Source: Bacteroidia bacterium (GTDB lineage: Bacteria; Bacteroidota; Bacteroidia; Bacteroidales; JAPLDU01). Taken from it: a stretch of 55,406 nucleotides of DNA. Below the pieces are notes generated by a model, which saw nothing but the letters and a program-made list of their open reading frames with translations, made no database searches and had not been told where the DNA came from. Of the stretch, positions 17,084 through 25,353 are shown piece by piece (position 1 is the first letter of the stretch; each line of letters opens with the position of its first letter). A program made the position numbers and the translations under genes. The stretch covers positions 37,433-92,838 of the forward strand of contig JAPLDU010000049.1 in NCBI GenBank assembly GCA_026391255.1. The letters run 5' to 3'.

Positions 17084-17116
17084 TATTTACTTTTACATTT
17101 ATTGAAAACTTAAGGT

Positions 17117-19909
17117 ATGTATCAGAAAATTGTATCAGCAACTATCCTGTCAGTATTCGGGCTGTTTGCATTGTATAGCCCGGGGCAGAATATCACCAGT
17201 ATTGAGATGTCCCCTGCAAAAACAGTGATTGTTTCATACAGGGCAGGGAACGAACATGTTAACTTTCCTCAGCCTCTGCCTTTGTTCACATTCCTGCTCA
17301 ATGACAGCCTGCATTCTTCACAGGAAGCCATAATGAGCCAGGTATCCGATAGTTTTCTTCTTTCTTTTCCATGTGGTCTTGTTGCTTATCTGAAAGTGAT
17401 ACAGCCTTATTCCAGGGGTTGGAAAGCTGTTGTGACTTTTTATAACAGGACCGAACGAAAAATAAAGATTGAGGACCTTATTCCTTTTGGAATTAAGACT
17501 GACCGGGTTTACATCACAGGTGAAGGAAGCTACGACTGGCCTTATTACCTGAACCGCACAAGACTTCATTGTCCTGGTTATGGTCCTGTTGGGGTGGTAC
17601 TTCCGGATAATGCCTGGAGTCTGGGCTATTGTGATCTGCAAACTGGCCATGATCACTGGCTTGCAGGACTTTCCCGCAGGAAAAACTGGGACAGGAAAGC
17701 GGAAGTAACACGCTGGTCGACTACTTTATCAAAAGGACAATGGGTTCAATATAATTTTTATATCGACCGGCATGAGGGAGAATGGCAACAGGGGCTTGAT
17801 CTGATTTTCCGGCAGCGCTGGCTTTACGACCTGGAAACATTTGATAATACTATGTTCAGGCGTCCTGATCTTGAATGGATAAGGCACAAGTATTTGATGC
17901 TGCTCCAGTTTGCCTGGGATAAAACCTGGTTTGATCCGATGAAACAACAATTCTGTTTTGACAGTACATTTTCCGCATCAGACAAATTGCTCGGTGGTTT
18001 TGATGTTTTTACCATATGGCCAACCTGGCCCCGGCTTGGTCTTGATAGCCGCAACCAGTGGGACATGTATCGCGATCTGCCAGGTGGACTGGCCGAACTG
18101 CACAGGCAGGCGGAATTCTGTCATAATCAGGGGCGGAAATATTTTATTTCCTATAATCCCTGGGATGAAAGCACGCGTTTCGAAGACCACCTGAAAGGAT
18201 TGGAAAAAATGTTGAGAAATATTGATGCCGACGGAGTTGTACTCGATACAAAAGGTTCGTCGGAGAAAAACCTGCAGGATGCTGCCGACAGGGCTAAACC
18301 GGGCGTTATCATGTACAGCGAAGGAATGGCCGTCCCGCGTGACATGCCGGGAATAGTTTCGGGCAGGGTTCATGATGCACTTTACATGCCGCCACCACTC
18401 AACCTGAACAAGTTTATCAAACCTGATTTTGCCATTTTCAGGGTGATCCAGTTAGCCGAAGGCCGCATCCACCGAGAAACTGCCGTGGCTTTTTTCAATG
18501 GTTATGGCTGTGAGATCAACATCATGAAGCCCGGACGACCAGATTGGATTGAAGAAGAATTCCGCTTCCTTGGGAAAACCACGAAAATACTAAGAGAAAA
18601 CACTACAGCCTTCTGTGATACAAGCTGGACACCACTCATACCGACACTCACAGACAGCATCTGGGTAAACAGGTGGAAAGACGAAAACAAAACGATATAC
18701 ACTGTTTTCAGCCTGAAACCCGGCGGGTATAATAAAGCATTGTTCGAAGCGCCTGCCCTTAAGAACTCTCATTATGTCAGCCTCTGGAACCACACGGAAC
18801 TTGGTTATGATAGCATTAATGGTAAATTATACCTCAGAACTGATATGGAAGGTTTCAACCGCAGCTACCTGGGAACAAGAATGGAAGGCAGTGTGGAATG
18901 CATCGCCCTGCTGCCCTGCCATCTGAAAATTTCTGTCAAAGGCGATTCACTCACTTTCTTTGCAGACAAAGGTGATAAGATCATAATCACTGCAGGAAAT
19001 CCTGTGTACAATGCAAAGTCAGCAGAATTTGATGTTGCAGAGCAGTCTGTTTCGCTCAGACATCTTTTCCCTGGACATGAAGAAAAATTTGTTGTTCAGT
19101 TGTTCAACAAAACCGAATTGCTTGATGAAAGAATCATTAATTATACACTTGCCACTCCCTGCCTGATTTCGAAGCTTGTTCGGACAAAACCTGCTGCAAA
19201 ATGTCCGGATGGAATGGTCAGAGTGAATGGCGGCAAATTTAATTACTCAGCTGTACGTGAGGATGGGCAACAGGATTCTTTTCTGCCTTATCCTGATTTT
19301 ATCAAACTACGGGAACTAAACATCAGGAGTTTCTACATGGATAAATACCCGGTTACCAACATTGAGTTCAAACATTTCATGGATGCCAGCGCTTATAAAC
19401 CGGCCGATACCACCAATTTTCTGAAGCACTGGAAAAATGGAGTTGTACCTTCGGGAATGGAAGATTACCCTGTTGTTTATGTTAGCCAGGATGATGCCAG
19501 GGCTTACTGTTCCTGGGCTGGCAAGCGGCTTCCGTCTGAAGCTGAATGGCAGTTTGCTGCGCAGGGAAACGACGGGCGCAAATATCCCTGGGGCAACGAA
19601 TTGGATTCAACCCGTTGCAACTTCAGGTCAGGTCATACCACGCCAGTGAATATGTTCCCTGCCGGAGCCAGTCCCACAGGCGCCTGCGACCTCATCGGCA
19701 ATGTCTGGCAACTCACCAATGATGTGTATGACAACGGCAGCTACTATTTTTGCATGATCAGGGGTGGCTCATTTTACAACCCAACCTCGAGTGGCTGGTA
19801 CATCAGCGGAGGACCCAAACCTGTTTATCATCCCCAGATACTATTGATGGTTTCACCGGGATTTGACAGGTGCGCTACAGTTGGTTTCAGGACTGTGAAA
19901 GATTTGTGA
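17117..19909 (+). CDS. Secreted glycosidase-like TIM barrel fused to SUMF1 domain
   Basis: 930 residues with a signal peptide (about 1-23). An N-terminal beta-sandwich-like part leads into a barrel region (about 250-560) resembling GH36/alpha-galactosidase-like enzymes: FTIWPTWPRLGLDS, GGLAELHRQAEFCHNQG and DADGVVLDTKG, with a possible catalytic Asp near 376. Residues 695-928 form a SUMF1/formylglycine-enzyme-like domain: GKFN, YMDKYPVTNIEFKHFM, SWAGKRLPSEAEWQFAA, DLIGNVWQLTND, MIRGGSFYN. The position where true formylglycine enzymes carry their copper-binding cysteines reads SFYNPTSSGWY, with neither cysteine. It therefore should not activate sulfatases; binding or EgtB-like scaffold use is more likely. 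Substrate unknown. Confidence 0.7.
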   Translation: MYQKIVSATILSVFGLFALYSPGQNITSIEMSPAKTVIVSYRAGNEHVNFPQPLPLFTFLLNDSLHSSQEAIMSQVSDSFLLSFPCGLVAYLKVIQPYSRGWKAVVTFYNRTERKIKIEDLIPFGIKTDRVYITGEGSYDWPYYLNRTRLHCPGYGPVGVVLPDNAWSLGYCDLQTGHDHWLAGLSRRKNWDRKAEVTRWSTTLSKGQWVQYNFYIDRHEGEWQQGLDLIFRQRWLYDLETFDNTMFRRPDLEWIRHKYLMLLQFAWDKTWFDPMKQQFCFDSTFSASDKLLGGFDVFTIWPTWPRLGLDSRNQWDMYRDLPGGLAELHRQAEFCHNQGRKYFISYNPWDESTRFEDHLKGLEKMLRNIDADGVVLDTKGSSEKNLQDAADRAKPGVIMYSEGMAVPRDMPGIVSGRVHDALYMPPPLNLNKFIKPDFAIFRVIQLAEGRIHRETAVAFFNGYGCEINIMKPGRPDWIEEEFRFLGKTTKILRENTTAFCDTSWTPLIPTLTDSIWVNRWKDENKTIYTVFSLKPGGYNKALFEAPALKNSHYVSLWNHTELGYDSINGKLYLRTDMEGFNRSYLGTRMEGSVECIALLPCHLKISVKGDSLTFFADKGDKIIITAGNPVYNAKSAEFDVAEQSVSLRHLFPGHEEKFVVQLFNKTELLDERIINYTLATPCLISKLVRTKPAAKCPDGMVRVNGGKFNYSAVREDGQQDSFLPYPDFIKLRELNIRSFYMDKYPVTNIEFKHFMDASAYKPADTTNFLKHWKNGVVPSGMEDYPVVYVSQDDARAYCSWAGKRLPSEAEWQFAAQGNDGRKYPWGNELDSTRCNFRSGHTTPVNMFPAGASPTGACDLIGNVWQLTNDVYDNGSYYFCMIRGGSFYNPTSSGWYISGGPKPVYHPQILLMVSPGFDRCATVGFRTVKDL

Positions 19910-20042
19910 ATGGTGATCCGCCTGAGGCAGAGTGATTGGTGAGTGGTGAGTGGTGAATGATGACTTGTGACTTGTGACCCGTGACCCGTGACTCGTGACG
20001 CTCATGACGTTCATGACGTTCATGACGTTCATGACGCTTAAG
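19907..20042. repeat. Word array with degenerate palindrome and 9-bp units
   Basis: In order: GTGAATG-type units, the degenerate palindrome TCCGCC-TGA-GGCAGA (19917-19931), GTGAGTG units, ACTTGTG units, CGTGACC/ACTCGTG units, then four 9-bp CATGACGTT-type units (19999-20038). The same words occur in reverse complement and reverse order downstream of the next gene. Confidence 0.9.
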
Positions 20043-20131
20043 ACTGACGATTTCTAACATGCGATCGTAAACTTATTTTATATAAATTTGTAAAAGATAA
20101 TAAGAATTATAAACCTGATAAATTTAATCAT

Positions 20132-21109
20132 ATGGTACTGATTCTGACCCGCGAAGATGTGATCTCCGTTTTAAATATGAAAGAATGTATGGAAGTGGTT
20201 GAACAGGCATTCCTCGAATTAGTGAATGGCACTGCCGACCTGCCTTTGCGAATTGGCATCAGGCCGCCTGACGGACTTGCCCTGTACATGCCTGCTTACC
20301 TGCGTGGTATGAAAGCACTGGCATGCAAGGTGGTAACGGTTTACAAGGACAACCCTTCAAAATATAATTTGCCGACTACCATTGGAAAAGTGCTGCTTCA
20401 GAACCCTGACAACGGCGATGTGACTTGCATCATGGACGGTGGTTACCTTACCGCTGTACGTACAGGAGCAGTCTCAGGTGTAGCAACCAAATATCTGGCC
20501 CGTAGTGAAAACGGAATGACTGCCGGTATTTATGGAGCTGGCGTGCAGGCTAAGATGCAGCTATGGGCCATGACCGAAGCACGAAACTTATCAAAAGCCT
20601 TTGTTTACGATATTTCCGCTGAAGCAGCAGAAAAATTTTCTGATGAAATGCACAGGAAACTGAATATTGAAATTATTCAGACCACTCATCCGGATGACCT
20701 GCTCAATGCAGATATCATCTGTACTGCAAGTTCTTCTGCGACTCCTTTGTTTGACGGAAGAAAAGTAAAACCCGGTACCCACATCAATGGCATTGGCAGC
20801 CATTCACCCAATGCCCGTGAATTAGATTCCGAAATCATCAGACGTGCCCGTTTCATAGGCGATTCACGGGAAGCCTGTTTCAGCGAGGCAGGCGATATCA
20901 TGATCCCGATCAGGGAAGGTGCAATCACAGCAGAACATTTCTACGGTGAATTGGGCGAAGTCATTAAAGGCACAAAAGAATCCCGCATGAATAATGAGGA
21001 GATCACCATCTTCAAATCAAACGGGCTGGCCATACAGGATGCTGCAACCGCAAAATTAGTTTACCAGAAAGCCCTGGAAAAAGGGATTGGCACCAAGGTG
21101 AGTATCTGA
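20132..21109 (+). CDS. Ornithine cyclodeaminase / mu-crystallin family protein
   Basis: 325 residues, full length. The N-terminal dimerisation lobe has LILTREDVISVL; the middle has MDGGYLTAVRTGAVSGVATKYLA, and GIYGAGVQAKMQ (about 134-145) is the NAD-binding loop. Family enzymes include ornithine cyclodeaminase, alanine dehydrogenase of archaeal type, delta-1-pyrroline-2-carboxylate reductase and thyroid-hormone-binding crystallin, so the reaction cannot be fixed from sequence. No arginine or proline pathway genes are adjacent. The gene stands alone and is enclosed by two arrays of the same repeat words in mirrored orientation. Confidence 0.85.
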   Translation: MVLILTREDVISVLNMKECMEVVEQAFLELVNGTADLPLRIGIRPPDGLALYMPAYLRGMKALACKVVTVYKDNPSKYNLPTTIGKVLLQNPDNGDVTCIMDGGYLTAVRTGAVSGVATKYLARSENGMTAGIYGAGVQAKMQLWAMTEARNLSKAFVYDISAEAAEKFSDEMHRKLNIEIIQTTHPDDLLNADIICTASSSATPLFDGRKVKPGTHINGIGSHSPNARELDSEIIRRARFIGDSREACFSEAGDIMIPIREGAITAEHFYGELGEVIKGTKESRMNNEEITIFKSNGLAIQDAATAKLVYQKALEKGIGTKVSI

Positions 21110-21114
21110 GGTCG

Positions 21115-21294
21115 GTCATGAGCGTCACGAGCGTCACGAACGTCATGAACGTCATGAACGTCATGAACGTCATGAACGTCATGAGCGTCATGAACGTCAT
21201 GAACGTCATGAACGTCATGAGAGTCATGAGCGTCACGAACGTCATGAGAGTCATGAGAGTCATGAGCGTCACGAACGTCATGAGTGTCATGAGA
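21115..21294. repeat. 9-bp tandem array, 20 units of GTCATGAAC type
   Basis: Exactly 20 contiguous 9-bp units, variants GTCATGAAC, GTCATGAGC, GTCACGAAC, GTCACGAGC, GTCATGAGA and GTCATGAGT. It starts six bases after the stop codon of the preceding gene. Because 9 is a multiple of 3, it gives spurious open frames on both strands (Met-Asn-Val or His-Asp-Val repeats). Confidence 0.95.
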
Positions 21295-21411
21295 GTCACG
21301 GATCACGAGTAACGAGTCAATAGTCACAAGTCACAAGTCATGAATACTGATATTAGATATTTAGTACCAGTCACTCATCACTCAACACTCATAATTCATA
21401 ACTCATAATTG
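21295..21411. repeat. Reverse-oriented word array after the 9-bp array
   Basis: Degenerate units GTCACGGAT and CACGAGTAACGAGT, then GTCACAAGTCACAAGTCAT (rc of ACTTGTG units), and CACTCATCACTCAACACTCAT (rc of GTGATGA units) followed by AATTCATAACTCATAATT. Read on the minus strand, the order of words equals the array before the cyclodeaminase-like gene. Confidence 0.85.
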
Positions 21412-21434
21412 CGTTTATTCAGCATCCAAATGAA

Positions 21435-23375
21435 ATGCTGAATTTTTATCGAAATACCATTCGTTGTGTTCTGTTTATCAATCTGATCCTGACAGTCAAC
21501 TGTGTCATTGCCCAGAAAAGGGGCCAGTTCACTGACAGTCTCAGGCGGGCGGGCAAAACCTTTATTCTGCTTGGCGATAGTTCTATCCTGATTTTGAAAG
21601 ACACGGTAATCTTTCTGAATAAATATGACACTTCATCCAGGAAATACAGGAGCTACGACGATCTTTATAATTCGGTGAAATCGAAAGCCAGCGCCTCACC
21701 TATTACCCGCGAACTGTTCAGGATGGCGTTTTCTAAACCGGCGAAACCAAAAAGCCGGGAAATGGATGATATCATCAAAAGTGACAACAGGTTCACGGCC
21801 TATGAAGGAAAGAAAATCCGCAACATCAGAATTCTGAAGCTTGATCCATTTGGCACCTCGGTGATTGATACTTCTCAAAGCCCGGAATCATGGATAGCCA
21901 GGAATGCCAATAAGCTTCATACCTCAACAAGAGATGCCGGCATAAAAAAAGCGCTGTTATTTCACACAGGCGACAACATCATTGCAACCCTACTGGCTGA
22001 TAATGAGAGAATGCTCAGGGACCTGCCCAATATCAGGGATGCCAGAATATTAGTTACTGTAAAAGATAGCGATAATGCTGATATTATGGTTATTATCAAA
22101 GATGTCTGGTCACTTGCCCTGGATGCAAAGTACTACAACGCCGACTCAGTTTCATTGAAATTATACGACCGTAATATTTTGGGAACAGGACAAATGCTTG
22201 AAAACGATGTTCTTTTAAATATTGCTGATAAATTACCCGTGGGATACAGTGGTACATACCAGGTAAACAACATTGCCGGACGGTACATCAGTGGCAGGTT
22301 AGCCTATACCAATGCCTTCGGAGTAAATGACAAAGAACTTGAATTAAGCCGCGACCTGTCGGCACGGGCATTTGAATATGCAGGTGGCCTGAAACTTCAA
22401 CAGTCATCTGCCTTCCAGGATAATCAGTCATCAGGAAAAATACCCGTATCATTCACCTACCTGGAAGCCTGGATTGGCAAAATCATCCGTCTTGGTAATA
22501 CTGATGAGAAATCACCATCACAGCCGGTACTTTTCATTACTGGCAGACTTACAGGTCTTCATTTTACCGAGCGACCTGTTGTTGAGCCGGATTCAAATTA
22601 TCAGTATTTCAACAGAACCATGTTATTGGCCGGCATCACCTATTCAAAAAGAAACTACTATGTCGGAAATCAGATTTATTACAGCGGGCAGACAGAAGAT
22701 ATTCCCTATGGACAACTGCTGTCCCTCAGTGCCGGTAGAGAAATCAATGAGTTCCAGAACAGATATTATGGCTCCATTCTCATGGCTACCGGAGGTTTTT
22801 ACAGGATCGGATTCTGTAGTATCAATACTTCGCTGGGGAGTTTTTTTCATTATGATCATTTCGAACAGGGACAACTATCAGCTAACCTGATTGGTTTCAG
22901 CCGAAAATTACGATCAGGTTCTTTTGCATTCAGACAATTTGTCAATCTGAATTATACTTATGGTATTAAACGTTTTGCTAATGAAAAACTCAGCCTGAGC
23001 AACAATTACGGAATCAGAGGATTGGATGGTGATTCCATTTACGGCAACCATCGTTTAGTGATTAATCTTGAACAGGTGGCTTTTCTTCCTTCAGCATTTT
23101 ATGGTTTTGAAATCACAGCATTTACTTTTGAAGACCTTGGAGCCATCAGCTACACTTCCCTGGTTTCAAAATATACAAAGGAATATTCCGGATTCGGGGC
23201 AGGACTGAGAATCAGCAATCAGAACCTGTTTTTCAGAACAATACAGATCAGTTTTGCCTGGTATCCGGGAGCGCCTGCCGGAAACAGGGAATTTGCGGTC
23301 AAATTAACAGGTATCACCTACCCGTCATTATTTTCCTTTACCTCCGGAAAACCTGAAGTTCAGGATTACAAATGA
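21435..23375 (+). CDS. BamA/TamA-superfamily outer-membrane barrel protein
   Basis: 646 residues with signal peptide (about 1-27). Residues 100-230 resemble POTRA-type modules (KKIRNIRILKLDPFG; LPNIRDARILVTVKD). The rest forms antiparallel strands. Near the C-terminus NYGIRGLDGDSIYGNHRLVINLE (about 535-557, read in parts) matches the Omp85 pattern with conserved RG, and FTFEDLGAIS follows. The final residues past the barrel (FTSGKPEVQDYK) are polar. Omp85 proteins insert or translocate proteins across the outer membrane; this short-POTRA form is probably an auxiliary member rather than the essential BamA. It follows the repeat arrays and is convergent with the T9SS cargo genes. Confidence 0.75.
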   Translation: MLNFYRNTIRCVLFINLILTVNCVIAQKRGQFTDSLRRAGKTFILLGDSSILILKDTVIFLNKYDTSSRKYRSYDDLYNSVKSKASASPITRELFRMAFSKPAKPKSREMDDIIKSDNRFTAYEGKKIRNIRILKLDPFGTSVIDTSQSPESWIARNANKLHTSTRDAGIKKALLFHTGDNIIATLLADNERMLRDLPNIRDARILVTVKDSDNADIMVIIKDVWSLALDAKYYNADSVSLKLYDRNILGTGQMLENDVLLNIADKLPVGYSGTYQVNNIAGRYISGRLAYTNAFGVNDKELELSRDLSARAFEYAGGLKLQQSSAFQDNQSSGKIPVSFTYLEAWIGKIIRLGNTDEKSPSQPVLFITGRLTGLHFTERPVVEPDSNYQYFNRTMLLAGITYSKRNYYVGNQIYYSGQTEDIPYGQLLSLSAGREINEFQNRYYGSILMATGGFYRIGFCSINTSLGSFFHYDHFEQGQLSANLIGFSRKLRSGSFAFRQFVNLNYTYGIKRFANEKLSLSNNYGIRGLDGDSIYGNHRLVINLEQVAFLPSAFYGFEITAFTFEDLGAISYTSLVSKYTKEYSGFGAGLRISNQNLFFRTIQISFAWYPGAPAGNREFAVKLTGITYPSLFSFTSGKPEVQDYK

Positions 23376-23520
23376 CAATGTGCTAATATGTCAATGTGTT
23401 AATGTGTTAATGTGTTAATGTAAATATAATTTATCAAAAATTTTCGCAGCAGTTTGAATGTTCGTTTGTTCAATTGTTCGTTATTGGTCCACCGTAGGCG
23501 GAATTCGATTATTCGTTTGT
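23376..23520. repeat. Word arrays with degenerate palindrome
   Basis: 8-bp units AATGTGTT (23376-23422), then TTGTTCGT/TTGTTCAA units from about 23455. Within the latter is TCCACC-GTA-GGCGGA (23488-23502), a degenerate version of the palindrome found at 3022 and 37432. Confidence 0.8.
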
Positions 23521-25341
23521 TCAATCTTTTATGAACCTGCCCGAAACCTTTGTCCCATCTGTCAGAACAATACTATAAAAATAGATTCCGGGCGACAGGT
23601 TTGTTATTCTGAGATTAATATCCGCGTTTCCATCGGTCGGTCTGTTTTCAGCCAGAATGTTAAGTCCCTGGCAGCTATACAATGAGATCAGTAAATTTGA
23701 AAATGGTTTTGCGCTCGTATGTATGTGAACCATATCCCTGGCCGGATTTGGGAAAAGTGCTAATGATTCGTCCATTCCCTGCTCTTCAATCCTTGATATA
23801 TAGCCAGGATCAATATTGACGGTGATATTGGAAATTACTGCTGAACCCTGGTTAATGGTAACAAAAACAGGCATTGTGAGGAAACCGGCTTTTTCGGTAT
23901 AAATAAAATAACTTCCATCTGGTATTTGCTGAAAGTGAAATGAACCATCAATTCCGGTCAGATCAAAAGCCACCGGTGTATTATCGGTTCTGAACAGAAT
24001 TACCGGCATATTCCTGGCAGGGAAATTATCCTGTTTATCTGCTATACCAGAACTTCCAAACCAATTATTATTATAAATATCAGATTCATAAACCTCTGAA
24101 GTGTGATATCTTACCAGACCGGAGATTGTACCATTTCCAGTATTTACAACTAAAACCGGAATATTTATATCAAGCCCTGTATGGTTTTGGTCAGCCTGAA
24201 CCTGGGTAGAATTTGCCCAATGAAAGCTGTTACCATAATAAGACGATAAATATTTCGCGGGCAAATCAGGATCAGGTATTGCAAAAATCCTGTAATAGCC
24301 GGGCGCTACTGTGAAAAACTGGTATAATCCATTTTGTGTAATGGAATAATCAATAGCGGTATAATCCTGCACCACTTGCCTGATAAGCAAAACAGCACAA
24401 GATTCACAATTTATGCCGGATGAAGAAACATGTCCTGAAAAAAACCAACTGCCAAAAGCTAATGCACAGCTTGCGCTATGCTGACATCCACTTATGTCGG
24501 AAACAGTAACATAATAAGTTCCGGAACACAGAAAAGTTAAGTTTTGAGTATTTGCCCCGTTTGACCAATAGAAGGAATAGGGTGAGTATCCTCCTGTCAC
24601 AGTCAGTTGTATGTTGCCATCAGTCGCTCCGGCGCTGTCGGGATTTGCAGGCAGGAATTCCGTAACAATTTCAGAAGGCTCAGTAACAATACAGGTATCA
24701 GAATAAGATCCTCCTGATGTAAGGTTTATGGTAACAGAATATATTCCAACATACAAACTGTCAATGGCCTGGGTAGTTGCACCGTTTGACCATAAAAAGC
24801 CTGAGATGCCGGAACTGATGCCGGATAGATATGCCTCTGCAAAACCATTATTATGACCATGACAGGTAACGTTTGTATGCACTATTATGGCTCCTTCGGA
24901 ACAATTCAGCGATGCTAAAAAATCAAGGCCATTGGTGGAGTAAGTTGGTGAAAGCCCGTTCTGTAATATTGCATTTCCCATGAATACCAGACCAGTCGAG
25001 GCTTGCCAAACTTTAAATTTTATTAATTCCCCGGTGGCAAAGCCGTCAGGATTAACTGTACTTTGAGTTCCCCAGACAGCTATAGCATTTGTCGAACCTT
25101 GCCATATAACGTAACCACCACAACCCAGTGTGCCCAGTGAATCATAAAATGCCCCAATATAATCTCCGGTGGAAATGGCAGTTCCGTTAATGGTAACTGT
25201 ACCGGTCTGTATCAGTATTGTTCCATTTGATCCTGTATACTGATAAGTCCAACCAGGTTGTGAGAAGACTTTAACTGAAATTATGAACAGAAAAATGACT
25301 ACTAATAATAACCGGCTGATTACATAGATAAAATGTTTCAT
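23521..25341 (-). CDS. T9SS-secreted modular protein (SprB repeats), paralogue 1
   Basis: 606 residues. Order: signal peptide (1-27); a ~120-residue module starting WTYQYTGSNGTILI, with GDYIGAFYDSLG and CGGYVIWQG; two SprB-like repeats (VTCHGHNNG, FLWSNGATTQ; then FYWSNGANTQ and GTYYVTVSDISGC); a transthyretin-like carrier region (CAVLLIRQVV, GYYRIFAIPDPD, YYGNSFHWANST, ARNMPVILF); a type A T9SS sorting domain (LFPNPARDMVHI to RFIKD). Cargo of this kind crosses the outer membrane by T9SS and is attached to or released from the surface. It lies 12 bases after paralogue 2 and is the last gene of module A. Confidence 0.85.
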   Translation of the reverse strand: MKHFIYVISRLLLVVIFLFIISVKVFSQPGWTYQYTGSNGTILIQTGTVTINGTAISTGDYIGAFYDSLGTLGCGGYVIWQGSTNAIAVWGTQSTVNPDGFATGELIKFKVWQASTGLVFMGNAILQNGLSPTYSTNGLDFLASLNCSEGAIIVHTNVTCHGHNNGFAEAYLSGISSGISGFLWSNGATTQAIDSLYVGIYSVTINLTSGGSYSDTCIVTEPSEIVTEFLPANPDSAGATDGNIQLTVTGGYSPYSFYWSNGANTQNLTFLCSGTYYVTVSDISGCQHSASCALAFGSWFFSGHVSSSGINCESCAVLLIRQVVQDYTAIDYSITQNGLYQFFTVAPGYYRIFAIPDPDLPAKYLSSYYGNSFHWANSTQVQADQNHTGLDINIPVLVVNTGNGTISGLVRYHTSEVYESDIYNNNWFGSSGIADKQDNFPARNMPVILFRTDNTPVAFDLTGIDGSFHFQQIPDGSYFIYTEKAGFLTMPVFVTINQGSAVISNITVNIDPGYISRIEEQGMDESLALFPNPARDMVHIHTSAKPFSNLLISLYSCQGLNILAENRPTDGNADINLRITNLSPGIYFYSIVLTDGTKVSGRFIKD

Positions 25342-25353
25342 ACCAGATAATTG

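Larger units (their letters stand above)
16403..17116. other. Intergenic region with a double hairpin and a MITE copy
   Basis: No ORF is seen in 714 bases. Contents: a nested inverted repeat at 16505-16550, AT-rich sequence, and MITE copy 1 (16934-17083), which ends 33 bases before the next start codon. The promoter of the glycosidase/SUMF1 gene must lie in or beside the MITE. Confidence 0.6.

Noticed and set aside
21118-21312. Open frames encoding Met-Asn-Val or His-Asp-Val repeats on both strands
   Set aside because: They are the product of a 9-bp tandem DNA repeat that stays open in several frames; no start context and no protein-like composition.
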